Shown here piece after piece: positions 1 to 9,206 of a stretch of DNA of 64,000 nucleotides (within the stretch, counting starts at the first letter, position 1; every line of letters starts with the position of its first letter). The DNA is from Kutzneria sp. CA-103260 (GTDB lineage: Bacteria > Actinomycetota > Actinomycetes > Mycobacteriales > Pseudonocardiaceae), in NCBI RefSeq assembly GCF_018263855.1, contig NZ_CP073318.1, positions 310,001 through 374,000 on the forward strand, read 5' to 3'. The notes under the pieces are model-generated. The model ran no database searches. It was not told the DNA's origin and saw only the letters and a program-made list of their open reading frames with translations. The position numbers were made by a program, and so were the translations under genes.

Positions 1-3000
1 AGGTGTTGCCGTTGGACAGGACGCCGTTGATGTGGCCGCCGGTGGACTGGCCGACGGTGATGCCGTGCCGCACGAAGGTGCCGGAGAGCTTGCCGACGAA
101 GAAGTCGTCGTTGCGGAAGGTGGACAGGTCGATGCCGTTGTAGGCGTTGGGCAGGCCGACGTTGATCACGTACGTCCCGGTGCCGTGGCCGCGGATGGCG
201 TACGGGTAGGCGACAAGGCCGTCGGTGGCGGCGGGGTTCTGGCCGGGGTAGAAGACCCGCAGGCCCCGAACGCCGGAGTCGCTGCCGTTCAAGGTGACAA
301 GAGCGGGATCGGTGTCGGGAGTGGCGGTGCCCCGGCCGGAGTAGGACATCAGCACGGTGCCGCCGCTCTTGCCGTCCTCGTCCCGGTTGGGCAGGGCGGA
401 AGCGCCGCGCAGCTCGACCCCGGCGGGAACAACCAGTTGCCCGGACACCCGATACCAGCCGGCCGGCAGGTAGACGGTGCCGCCGCCGTCACGGCCGGCG
501 CGATCCAGGGTCCGCTGGATGCCGGCGGTGGCATCGGCGGCCGGCACGAAACCGTTGCCGTGCGAGGCATCCGTGACGTACAGGGCATTGCGTGAAGGCC
601 GCGGTGAAGGCTGCGAGGTGTCGTAGGCCGGGGCCTTGCCGGCGAGTTGGTAGACGATTCCGGAGATGGCGCCGGTGACCTTGACGTCGGTCAGCTTGAC
701 GAAGCCTGCGGACTGGTTGGTGACGGCCCCGTCCAGGATGCCGCCGCCGATCATCAGGCCCCAGCGGGAGTCGAACTGCTCGACGAGCAGGGCGGTGTCG
801 GTGCGCTTGAGCTCCACGCCCTGGAACGCGCCGGCGAAGTCGACGCGCTGGCCGGGCACGATGTGGATGCCGACGTGGTAGTCGGCGGCGGCGATGGTGT
901 TGAACTGGTCCCACTCCAGGTCGCCGAGCACGAATCCGGTGCCGTGGGCCCGGGTCCAGACGTCCATAGTGGAGCGTGACGGCGGGTTGTACTGGAGTGG
1001 GGCGGAAGCCCAGTAGGAGTTGGAGAAGGTGATGTTCTCCCAGGTGCCGACGTCGGCCCCGTTGTAGGCCTCGACGCCCTCGAACAGCGCGGTGCCACGG
1101 ACGTTGCGCACGGTCGCGGACTCGTGGGTCTGCCCGACGGCCGGCGGTCGGCCGCGTTCGTCGAGCATGGTGCTGATGCCGATGCCCCGGTACGAGTTGA
1201 GCATGGTGACGTCGGAAACCGTGCCCATCATGTAGTTCTCGTCGCTGGCCCACGCGCTGCCGGTGATCTCGAACGTGTAGCTGTACGGCACCGGCGAAGT
1301 GGCGCTCTGGTGGGGGTAGTAGGTGGTCAGCCCGATCACGCCGGCGCTGCCGCCGATCCGGAACAGCACCGGGCCGTTGTCACCGGACGGCAGATCGGCG
1401 CTGATCACGGTGCCGTAACTGCCGCTGCCGTGGTCGGGATCACGCCGGTCGCCGCGCAGCGTGCAGAACGCCGGCACCTCAACGGTGTCGGTGACGCGGT
1501 AGGTGCCGTCGGGCAGCCACACGGTGCCACCGCCGGCGTCGTAGCAGTCGTACAGCGCGGCCTGGAGCGCCTTGGTGGAATCCTTGACACCATTGGGATC
1601 GGCGCCGGACACCACGAAGTCGGCGATCACCGGGTCGGCGGTCGGGTACTTGGTCTTGATCAGCTGCGGTTTGGGCGTGACGACCCGCTGGTTGCGGACC
1701 TGGAGGTCGCTGACGTTCGCCGTGCCGTCATAGGCCAGGCGGACGTAGCGTGCGGTCACGGCCGGGAAGTCGGTGCGGGACACGGAATTGGGGTCGGTGG
1801 CACCGGATTCGCCGACTGTCGTGAACGACGAGCCGTCGACCGAGGTCTGCACCTTGTAGTCGTGCGAGAAGGCCGGGCCCCACTGCACGAAAACGTCGCT
1901 GACCGGCTGGGCCCGGCCGAGGTCGACCTGGGTCCAGCCCGGGCCGGTGGACAGCGGCTTGCCCGCGGCGACGTTGGTGTTCACCGCGGACGCCTTGAAT
2001 GCCTGGTAGCTGTCGTAGAGCGCCTGCTGTGCGGCCTTGACCTGGGCGGGAGTGGCGTTCTGGTCGTCGACCACCGCCTGGGCCTTGGCGATCTGGGCGC
2101 TGAAGGCGGCCTTCGAGCCGGCCGGGTACTGGCCGTCCCGGGCGCCCTCGCGTGCCCCGTACACGGTGAGGTTGGCCTGGGCCACCAGGTTGCGCAGCCC
2201 GGCCTTGACATCCAAAGCGGACGGGATCACGGTGACCCGCACGGCGGCCACCTTCACCTCGACGTTCGAGCCGTCGTGGGCGATGCGGAAGTCGGAACCG
2301 TTGGTGCGGTTGGTGAGAATGGCGTCGCTCAGCACGAAGTCGTGGGTCTGCCAGGTTCCGGTGTCGCCGTAGTGCACGATCTCCGACGGCTTGAACTTCT
2401 GCGGCAGGTCGTTGCCGGGGGAGTCGTACTGGAGGTCCAGGGTGCCGTTGCCGGCGTCCAGGTAGTCGACGCTGACCAGCACGACGTTCGTGGTGTTGTA
2501 CGCGTACGAGTCGGCGACGTTCATGTAGAAGTAGTTGGTGGCCGGCGCGGGCGCGGCGGCGTTGGTCTGCCAGTAGTCGCGGCCGGCGGCGGTGCCGGTG
2601 ACCAGCCCGGACGGGTTGTCGCCGGGATTGGGCGTGACGCCGGTGTTGGTCGCGTTCGAGCCGAGGGTCGCGGTCGGCCCGGCCGCGGTGATCCGGATCT
2701 GGGCGACGGTGATGTCGGAGACGCCCCCGCTCAGCCGAACGGAAGCTAGGGCCGGCAACGTGGTCGCGGCCTGCTTCCATGTGTTGCTGCCGGCCAACGT
2801 GGCCACGGAGACGCCGTTGAGGCTGATGGCGCCGGTGCCGCTGTCGTAGTAGGTCACCATGGCGACCACCGGCCCGGCGACGGTGTAGTCGGGATCGGGC
2901 GCGAAGTCCAGGTGGCTGGTGCCGGCGGAAACGTCGGTCTGCCAATAGCTGTGGCCGCCCACGGTCCCGGTCCGCAGGCCGGCGGCGTTGTCACCGGCGG

Positions 3001-3148
3001 TGGCGGTGACCCCCAGCGTCAGCGGGTTCGGGCCCAGATCGGCCCCGATCCCGTTGGGATACCACACGGGCGCCGCGGTGGCCGGCACGGCCAGCGCGGC
3101 GACCAAGGTGACTAACAGTCCTAACAGGACCAATAACCGGCGGGTCAT
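1..3148 (-). CDS. Secreted multidomain beta-helix carbohydrate-active protein (partial, 3' end outside window)
   Basis: About 1049 residues are visible. The ATG at 3148 is preceded by GGAGGT at 6 bases, and residues 1-26 form a classic signal peptide ending in PATAA, so the product is exported. In order I see two beta-sandwich modules (about 30-300), a FIVAR-like helical module (about 319-388), an F5/8 type C discoidin-like module (about 388-490), then a pectate-lyase/GH55-type right-handed beta-helix starting near 506. A second helix-capping motif (GGGTVYLPAGWYRV) near 868 suggests tandem helices as in GH55 enzymes. It is the last gene of the minus operon, 17 bases after the DUF2264 gene, and probably makes the first extracellular cut in a polysaccharide. 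Family fold is fairly sure; substrate and lyase-versus-hydrolase mechanism are not. Confidence 0.8.
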   Translation of the reverse strand, partial: MTRRLLVLLGLLVTLVAALAVPATAAPVWYPNGIGADLGPNPLTLGVTATAGDNAAGLRTGTVGGHSYWQTDVSAGTSHLDFAPDPDYTVAGPVVAMVTYYDSGTGAISLNGVSVATLAGSNTWKQAATTLPALASVRLSGGVSDITVAQIRITAAGPTATLGSNATNTGVTPNPGDNPSGLVTGTAAGRDYWQTNAAAPAPATNYFYMNVADSYAYNTTNVVLVSVDYLDAGNGTLDLQYDSPGNDLPQKFKPSEIVHYGDTGTWQTHDFVLSDAILTNRTNGSDFRIAHDGSNVEVKVAAVRVTVIPSALDVKAGLRNLVAQANLTVYGAREGARDGQYPAGSKAAFSAQIAKAQAVVDDQNATPAQVKAAQQALYDSYQAFKASAVNTNVAAGKPLSTGPGWTQVDLGRAQPVSDVFVQWGPAFSHDYKVQTSVDGSSFTTVGESGATDPNSVSRTDFPAVTARYVRLAYDGTANVSDLQVRNQRVVTPKPQLIKTKYPTADPVIADFVVSGADPNGVKDSTKALQAALYDCYDAGGGTVWLPDGTYRVTDTVEVPAFCTLRGDRRDPDHGSGSYGTVISADLPSGDNGPVLFRIGGSAGVIGLTTYYPHQSATSPVPYSYTFEITGSAWASDENYMMGTVSDVTMLNSYRGIGISTMLDERGRPPAVGQTHESATVRNVRGTALFEGVEAYNGADVGTWENITFSNSYWASAPLQYNPPSRSTMDVWTRAHGTGFVLGDLEWDQFNTIAAADYHVGIHIVPGQRVDFAGAFQGVELKRTDTALLVEQFDSRWGLMIGGGILDGAVTNQSAGFVKLTDVKVTGAISGIVYQLAGKAPAYDTSQPSPRPSRNALYVTDASHGNGFVPAADATAGIQRTLDRAGRDGGGTVYLPAGWYRVSGQLVVPAGVELRGASALPNRDEDGKSGGTVLMSYSGRGTATPDTDPALVTLNGSDSGVRGLRVFYPGQNPAATDGLVAYPYAIRGHGTGTYVINVGLPNAYNGIDLSTFRNDDFFVGKLSGTFVRHGITVGQSTGGHINGVLSNGNT

Positions 3149-3165
3149 CGTTGACCTCCATAAGG

Positions 3166-4986
3166 TTAGACGGGCGGCATCGCCACCCGGTCAACATGGC
3201 CGTCAGGCCACCGCACGTCGACGACGTCGGCGGTGATGTCCAGTGCTGGCAACACATCGAGCGGGGAACCGCCGAGATGCACGGCGGCGGCGTACACACG
3301 GCCGTACTCGACCTCGGCGGCGGTCAGCAGCACGGGAACCTCCGACACCGGCCCGAGTGGGTTGGTGTCCTTGCACTGTCGTGTCTCGACCACACCGAAC
3401 CCGGCCAGATCGGTCAGGGATGAATGCAGCCCAGAATCCGGAACCGTCGCCCAGCCGCCGATCCGCAGCCGCCACGGCCCGGGATGGGTGCACCCACCGG
3501 CCTCGTCGACCCGGACGAGCCGAACTTCGGTGGCGCCGCGGAGCACCGAGACGACGGTGATCCAGGGGCCCAGCCTATACGTGGTTTCGGGGCCATGGAA
3601 GGGATTCCAGCTCTCATCGGCGGGCCAATGCGCGCGACTGCGGGAGATGCCGGGGGCAAGCGCCTGCAGCGGCCGGCGATGGGCGGCACGGCCATCGCCG
3701 TCGACCAGTGTGGCCGTGGAGTCCAGCGGCGGCGACATCTCCGGCGCGGCATGGGTGCTGTAGGCGATCCGCGCGTAGACGGGATCGTCGGTCGCCAGTT
3801 CAGTGGGATCGATGTGGTCGCTGCCGTGGTTCACCACCCGCACCACGCCGTCGGCGACCGTGCCGGAGACCGTCCAGCCCGCGGCCGGCAGGTGGAAGGA
3901 GAAGTCTTCCTGCTCGACCGGCAGCGCCACCTCGTCAGCGGTCCAGACCTCGTGGTCGGGCGGCAGCAGCAGGCCGGCGAAGCCCTTGCTGGCCCAGTAC
4001 GGCGACGCCGGCCCGGAGTACACCTGGCGGATGCTCGGGAACCGGCCGTGCCAGCCCAAGGTCAGCAGTCCGTCGGAATCGAGGGCCCCGGCGTTCATGA
4101 AGTGGTCCAGCATCAGACCGCCGATGCGCCGGGTCTGCCCCGGCGGCAGCGGGGTCGCGTCGTACCGGACCCCGATCCACAGTGGAGCGAGCGCCGCGAA
4201 GCGGTAGGTCAGCGACCGACCCTGGATGAGCGGCGAGCCGTTGCCGCCGATCAGTCGTGCATAGTCGGAAAGATAGGCCCGCAAGCGTTTGCGGTATCGG
4301 GAAGCCAGCTCCGTGTCGCCGGTGATCTCGCAGAACAGCAGCGGGTAGAAGTGCATCGCCCAGCCGCTGTAGTGGTCGAAGTTGCGCAACTGGCCGCCGG
4401 ACAGGCCGTCGGAATACCAGCCCCCGCCGGAATACCAGCGATCCGTGCACTCGATGGCGTGGTCGAAGTCGTCCTGGCTCCAAGCCCCGCCGACGGTCTG
4501 GGCGAACGCGCCGGTGACGGCCCGGAACCACACCCAGTTGTTGGCCGGCATGGCGTCGCCGACCATCGGGGCCAGCCAGTCCAGCAGCTGCTGCTGCGTG
4601 TGGGGACTCAGCTGGTCCCACAGCCACGGCCGGGTCAGGTGCAGTCCCAGTGCGATCGACGCCGCCTCGACCTTGGCCTGTCCGCACTCCCCGAACCGCG
4701 GCCAGCGGTCGGGATTGACCGGGTCGACCCCGGCGGCCAAACCCCGCGCGTACCACTCGGCGAGCCGGTGCGGATCGTCGCCGCCGGCCCCGGCCAGTCG
4801 GAACGCGGCCAGCAGGAACGTGCGCGCGTAGCCCTCCAGCCCGTCGCTCCAGCGGCCGCTGATGCTCACCGGGCCGGGCAGGTGGATCAGCGCGTGCGTG
4901 TCGGTGGCCCAGGGGCGCACGGCCAACAGCATCGAGTCGGCCAGGCGCTCCCATTCGGCGCGGGACGGGCTGGGGTGCACGATCAC
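3166..4986 (-). CDS. DUF2264 family protein (putative glycoside hydrolase)
   Basis: 606 residues without signal peptide, so probably cytoplasmic. The N-terminal two thirds match the DUF2264 (alpha/alpha)6-barrel type: conserved stretches include PGPVSISGRWSDGLEGYART near residue 37-56, NNWVWFRAV and the WYSDG motif. The C-terminal part looks like a beta-rich domain. I recall DUF2264 being placed in glycoside hydrolase family GH154 with glucuronidase activity in Bacteroides, so an exo-acting role on an oligosaccharide is plausible. The start ATG overlaps the stop of the alpha-mannosidase gene by 4 bases (ATGA), so the two are translationally coupled and probably act on the same imported sugar. 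Exact activity is not shown by the sequence. Confidence 0.85.
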   Translation of the reverse strand: MIVHPSPSRAEWERLADSMLLAVRPWATDTHALIHLPGPVSISGRWSDGLEGYARTFLLAAFRLAGAGGDDPHRLAEWYARGLAAGVDPVNPDRWPRFGECGQAKVEAASIALGLHLTRPWLWDQLSPHTQQQLLDWLAPMVGDAMPANNWVWFRAVTGAFAQTVGGAWSQDDFDHAIECTDRWYSGGGWYSDGLSGGQLRNFDHYSGWAMHFYPLLFCEITGDTELASRYRKRLRAYLSDYARLIGGNGSPLIQGRSLTYRFAALAPLWIGVRYDATPLPPGQTRRIGGLMLDHFMNAGALDSDGLLTLGWHGRFPSIRQVYSGPASPYWASKGFAGLLLPPDHEVWTADEVALPVEQEDFSFHLPAAGWTVSGTVADGVVRVVNHGSDHIDPTELATDDPVYARIAYSTHAAPEMSPPLDSTATLVDGDGRAAHRRPLQALAPGISRSRAHWPADESWNPFHGPETTYRLGPWITVVSVLRGATEVRLVRVDEAGGCTHPGPWRLRIGGWATVPDSGLHSSLTDLAGFGVVETRQCKDTNPLGPVSEVPVLLTAAEVEYGRVYAAAVHLGGSPLDVLPALDITADVVDVRWPDGHVDRVAMPPV

Positions 4987-7931
4987 CTCTCCAAGCGCAG
5001 CGTGACGATCTGGAACGGGCGCAACGACAGCTGGACCGCGTTGCCCCGCGACGCGACGTCCCGGACCGGCTGTTCCAGCAGGTCGGTCTCGTGCGCCGCG
5101 GTCACGTCGAAGTCGGCCGACACCAGCGCGCGGGCGCGGCCGCCGCGCGACTCGTAGAGCCGGACGATTACTGCGCCGGACCGGTCGTCGGCCAGCTTCA
5201 CCGCCTCCACCACCACGTTCGGGTTGTCCACCGACACCAACGGCTTGCCCCGCAAGCGATCGGACGCCGGCCGCAGCGGCAGCGAGAACGTGTAGCCGGC
5301 CATGATCGCGTCACCGAGGTCCGCGGCCGGCCGCAGTCCGTACCGGAACTGGTGCCGGCCCTGGTCGGCATCGGGGTCGGGGCTGTGTGGCGATCGCAGC
5401 AGCGACAAACGCACGGTGGTGGCGCGGCCGTCGCAGCTCACGTCGTAGCCGTAGGTGGAATCGGTGACCAGGGCGACGCCCCAGCCGTGCTCGGCGACGT
5501 GCACGAAGCGGTGCGCCCACTGCTCGAAACGGGCTGCGTCCCAGCTGGTGTTCTCGTGCGTGGGCCGTTTGACGTGCCCGAACTGGATCTCGGCGGCGAC
5601 CTCCGCCGCGAGCACGTCCAGCGGCCAGGCCGCCTTGAGCACCGTGTCCCGTTCCTGCCAGTCGATATCGGTGTCGACCTCCAGCAAACGCGAACCCGCC
5701 GCCAGCCGCAGATCCTGCACGATCACCGACCGCCTGGTCTCCCGCCGGACCCGCACCGTCGCCACCAACGGCCCGTCGTCGACCAGTTCCACCGAGACCG
5801 CGGTGTCCAGGTCCCGGCGGACGCGACGGTAGGACGCGTCCAGGTTCCAGGCGCTCCACTTGACCGGATCGTCCGGATGCAGCTGAAGCAGGTTGCCGGC
5901 CGCCCCGGGGGCGATCGCCTCACGACCGGTGGCGTGGTCCCGCACCGACCGGACCAGCCCCTGCTCGTCGATCCGCACCGCGATCAAGCCGTTGTCCAGC
6001 ACGAACTTTCCGGTCGCCCGCACCGGGTGGGCGTTGAACTCCAGGAAACCGCCGACCCCGAGCGCCGGCGCCCGGCCGAAGGCCGCATACCGCCCGTCGG
6101 ACAGCCGTTGCCCGCCGACCGGCGGCGCTGACGAGACGATCACGACTTCGCGGCGTTCGACCGGAGCGGCGTTGAGTAGCGCCTCGCCCTCGCCCGCGCT
6201 GGCGGAGATCACCGCATCCAGTCCACTGTGGATCTCGGAGTACGCCTGTTCGGCCTCTCGGTGCACCCAAGCGATCGAGGAGCCGGGCAGGATGTCGTGG
6301 AACTGGTGCAGCAGCACCCGTTTCCACAGCGCGTCCAGCTCCTCGTGCGGATAGGGTGTGCCGAGCCGGACCGCGGCCGACGCCGCCCACAGCTCGGCGT
6401 GGCGCAACAAGGCCTCGCTGCGGCGGTTGCCACGTTTGGTTCGGGCCTGGCTGGTGTAGGTGCCGCGATGGGTCTCCAGGTACAGCTCGCCCCGCCACAC
6501 CGGCGCGTCCGGGTACTCGGCCCGTGCCTCGCGGAAGAACTCCGACGGCGAGCCGATCCGGACCTTGGGCGATCCCTCCAGGTCACGCAGCCGCCGGGCC
6601 CGCTCCATCATCTCGCGGGTCGGCCCGCCGCCGCCATCGCCGAAGCCGAACGGCACCAGCGACCGGGTGCCGACGCCCTTCTCCGCGTAGTTGGCCGCCG
6701 CGTGGGCCAGCTCCGCCCCGGTCAGCTCGGCGTTGTAGCTGTCCACCGGTGGGAAGTGGGTGAAGATTCGGGTGCCGTCGATGCCCTCCCACCAGAAGGT
6801 GTGGTGCGGCAGCCGGTTGGTCTCGTTCCAGGACAGCTTCTGGGTCAGGAACCACTCGGCCCCGGCCAGCCGGGCCAGCTGCGGATAGGCCGCGGTGTAA
6901 CCGAAAGAGTCCGGTAGCCAGACGCCATCCGTGCGCACCCCGAACTCGTCGAGGAAGAACCGCGAGCCGTGCACGAGCTGCCGGGCCAGTGCCTCGCCGC
7001 CGGGCAGGTTGCCGTCGGCCTCCACCCACATGCCGCCGACCGGGACCCAGTTGCCGGCCTTCACCGCGGCCCGGATCCGTTCGTACACCACCGGTTGGTG
7101 CTCCTTGAGCCACGCGTACTGCTGCGCCGAGGAGCAAGCGAACACCAGTTCCGGATACTCCTCGGCCAGCGCCACGATGTTGGTGAACGTTCGCGTGCAC
7201 TTGCGGATCGTCTCCCGGATCGGCCACAGCCAGGCGGAGTCGATGTGCGCGTGCCCGATGGCGACCAGCGTGTGCTCGGACTCGTGGGCCTTGCGGGACA
7301 ACAACGGGGCCAACAGGGCGCGGCCCTCGGCGAACGGGAGGTCGATGCAGCGGTCCAGGGTTCGCAGGATTTCGTGCCGGCGCGGGGTGTGCACCGGTAA
7401 CACGTGCATGAGCTGGGACAGCACCTCGACGTCGTGCATCAGGTGCCACACGTCCTCGTCGCGCACGGCCAGATCCGCCTGCCGCAAGACATAAAGGTGC
7501 TCGTCGCCGGCCGTTTCCAACGAACCGTACTGGGTGCCACGGGCGGCGCTGGCGACGATGGGCGGATTAGCCGCGGCCTCGACCACCAGCCGCACCTCGG
7601 GGCCGACGACCGGCAGGCTGCGATGGTACGGGTGCAGGCCCTGCACCGGATTGCCCTCTGTGTCCAGGACAAGCGCCTCGGCCTGGCCGCCCGGACCTCG
7701 GGTGAGGTCGAAGCCGAGGTCGAACACGGCCTCCACCCGCCGGCCGGCCCACTCGGCCGGAATCCGGCCGGAGACCTCGAACCTGGTGGTGGACCAGGGT
7801 TTTCCCCAGGTGTCGCCGATGCTCAGCGGGGTCACGTCCAGGGCGGTCCGCTCCGAGTGCAGGGCGGGGTGGAGACGTTCGGCGAGGAACTTGGCGATGC
7901 GCTCCTCGACGATCTTGCGGTCGTCGTGCAT
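4983..7931 (-). CDS. Alpha-mannosidase, glycoside hydrolase family 38
   Basis: 982 residues, normal for bacterial GH38. The zinc-binding HAHIDSAWLWP motif is at 227-237 (H229 and D231 are expected metal ligands), and the catalytic nucleophile lies in WLPDSFGY (D341). The N-terminal ancillary domain, the catalytic barrel with WVEADGNLPGGE, and the long C-terminal beta-sandwich region are all present. No signal peptide, so it should cleave alpha-mannosides in the cytoplasm after import. The ATG at 7931 has GGAGGT upstream. It sits 18 bases after the dehydratase gene and overlaps the DUF2264 gene by 4 bases. This is the best clue that the locus handles a mannose-containing glycan. Confidence 0.93.
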   Translation of the reverse strand: MHDDRKIVEERIAKFLAERLHPALHSERTALDVTPLSIGDTWGKPWSTTRFEVSGRIPAEWAGRRVEAVFDLGFDLTRGPGGQAEALVLDTEGNPVQGLHPYHRSLPVVGPEVRLVVEAAANPPIVASAARGTQYGSLETAGDEHLYVLRQADLAVRDEDVWHLMHDVEVLSQLMHVLPVHTPRRHEILRTLDRCIDLPFAEGRALLAPLLSRKAHESEHTLVAIGHAHIDSAWLWPIRETIRKCTRTFTNIVALAEEYPELVFACSSAQQYAWLKEHQPVVYERIRAAVKAGNWVPVGGMWVEADGNLPGGEALARQLVHGSRFFLDEFGVRTDGVWLPDSFGYTAAYPQLARLAGAEWFLTQKLSWNETNRLPHHTFWWEGIDGTRIFTHFPPVDSYNAELTGAELAHAAANYAEKGVGTRSLVPFGFGDGGGGPTREMMERARRLRDLEGSPKVRIGSPSEFFREARAEYPDAPVWRGELYLETHRGTYTSQARTKRGNRRSEALLRHAELWAASAAVRLGTPYPHEELDALWKRVLLHQFHDILPGSSIAWVHREAEQAYSEIHSGLDAVISASAGEGEALLNAAPVERREVVIVSSAPPVGGQRLSDGRYAAFGRAPALGVGGFLEFNAHPVRATGKFVLDNGLIAVRIDEQGLVRSVRDHATGREAIAPGAAGNLLQLHPDDPVKWSAWNLDASYRRVRRDLDTAVSVELVDDGPLVATVRVRRETRRSVIVQDLRLAAGSRLLEVDTDIDWQERDTVLKAAWPLDVLAAEVAAEIQFGHVKRPTHENTSWDAARFEQWAHRFVHVAEHGWGVALVTDSTYGYDVSCDGRATTVRLSLLRSPHSPDPDADQGRHQFRYGLRPAADLGDAIMAGYTFSLPLRPASDRLRGKPLVSVDNPNVVVEAVKLADDRSGAVIVRLYESRGGRARALVSADFDVTAAHETDLLEQPVRDVASRGNAVQLSLRPFQIVTLRLER

Positions 7932-7949
7932 GCGGGGGCGACCTCCGGC

Positions 7950-9206
7950 TCAGGGAGCTTCGAGACCTCCGTCCGGCCGGCGCACCCGTGCCGACCAGCG
8001 TTCGTGCAGGAACTTCGTGGGCGGGAACTTCGCCGCCGCGACCTCGTCGATGTCCACACCCCAGCCCGGTTGGTCGGACGGGTACAGGTGACCGTCGCGA
8101 ACCACCGGCGTGCCGGGGAAAACCTCGTGGGTGGCCTCGTTGTAGGTGTGGGACTCCTGGTAGCCGAACGCCGGCGTGGACACGTCCACGGCCAGGTTGG
8201 CGGCCACGCCGACCGGCGAGATGTCGCCGGGGGAGTGGAAGGCGGTGCGCACGCCCAGCAGTTCGGCCAGGGCGACCAGTTTGCGGGTCGGGGTCAGGCC
8301 GCCGATCGCGGACGTGTGCAGCCGCAACAGGTCCACGCCGCCGTCCTTGATCAGCCGGGCCGCGTCGGTGACCGAGCCGAGCTGCTCGCCGACCGCGATC
8401 GGCACCGGCGAGGCCGCCCGCACGGCCGGCAGCTGGTCGTAGTGCTCGGGCGGGATCACGTCCTCCAAAAAGGACAGTGCGTACGGCTCCAGCGCCCGGG
8501 CCAGCACGATCGCCTGCTTCGGCGTCAGCCGGCTGTGCACGTCGTGCATCAGGCTGACATCACCGAGTCGTTCCCGGGCGGCGGCGAACAGTCGGGGAGT
8601 GTCGTTGAGGTACTGGCGGACGTCCCAGCCGTCGGGATGCGGCGACCGAGGGTAGCCGCCTCGCGAGCCGGGCGCGCCGTAGGTGCCGAGACCGGGGCCG
8701 CCGACCTGGAGCCGCACGTGCCGATATCCCTGTTCCAGCAACGCCTCGGCCGCGTCCAGCGTCTCGTCGGCGGTCGCGCCGGCGGCGTGGGAGTAGACCT
8801 CGATGCCGGCCCGGCTGCGCCCGCCGAGCAGTTCGTACACCGGCAGGCCGGCACGCTTGCCCATGATGTCCCACAGCGCCTGGTCGATGCCCGACAGCGC
8901 GTTGTTCAGCACCGGACCGTTGCGCCAGTAGGCCGAATAGTGGATGAGCCGGGTGATGTCCTCGATGTCGGCCGGGCTGCGGCCGATCACCAGCGGCCCC
9001 ATGTGCTCGTCCACCGCTGCCGCCACCGCCGCGAACCGCTGCGTGAAGGTGGCGCAGCCCAGGCCGTACAGGCCAGGCTCGGATGTGTCGACCCGGACGA
9101 CAACGAGCGGGATACCTTCCGGCGCAGTGACAATCGCGCGGACAGCCGTGACCTTCAGCGAGTCACGCGGCGCCCACGGCGGTAGAACCTCCGGCAGTCC
9201 GGTCAC
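7950..9206 (-). CDS. Enolase-superfamily dehydratase (mandelate racemase / D-mannonate dehydratase-like)
   Basis: 418 residues with the N-terminal capping domain and C-terminal modified TIM barrel of the mandelate racemase/muconate-lactonizing family. The start resembles RspA/ManD proteins (KVTAVRAIVT near residue 18), as do GPVLNNALSGIDQALWDI, LSFLEDVIPPEH (acidic metal ligands), AVGEQLGS and HSPGDISPVGVAANLAVD (catalytic His region). It would dehydrate an acid sugar to a 2-keto-3-deoxy acid; D-mannonate or a related aldonate is the best guess given the neighbouring mannosidase. The GTG start at 9206 overlaps the repressor stop codon by one base (TAGTG), so expression is coupled. Substrate assignment within this superfamily cannot be made from sequence alone. 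Confidence 0.85.
   Translation of the reverse strand: MTGLPEVLPPWAPRDSLKVTAVRAIVTAPEGIPLVVVRVDTSEPGLYGLGCATFTQRFAAVAAAVDEHMGPLVIGRSPADIEDITRLIHYSAYWRNGPVLNNALSGIDQALWDIMGKRAGLPVYELLGGRSRAGIEVYSHAAGATADETLDAAEALLEQGYRHVRLQVGGPGLGTYGAPGSRGGYPRSPHPDGWDVRQYLNDTPRLFAAARERLGDVSLMHDVHSRLTPKQAIVLARALEPYALSFLEDVIPPEHYDQLPAVRAASPVPIAVGEQLGSVTDAARLIKDGGVDLLRLHTSAIGGLTPTRKLVALAELLGVRTAFHSPGDISPVGVAANLAVDVSTPAFGYQESHTYNEATHEVFPGTPVVRDGHLYPSDQPGWGVDIDEVAAAKFPPTKFLHERWSARVRRPDGGLEAP

Noticed and set aside
1124..2749. Long plus-strand open frame opposite the secreted beta-helix gene
   Set aside because: Val/Gly/Arg/His-rich composition typical of antisense frames in GC-rich DNA; the minus strand encodes recognisable domains.
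3424..5157. 577-codon plus-strand frame opposite the DUF2264 gene
   Set aside because: No start context or domain; shadow of a clear coding gene.
7404..9185. 593-codon plus-strand frame opposite GH38 and dehydratase genes
   Set aside because: Spans two real genes on the other strand and has low-complexity shadow composition.
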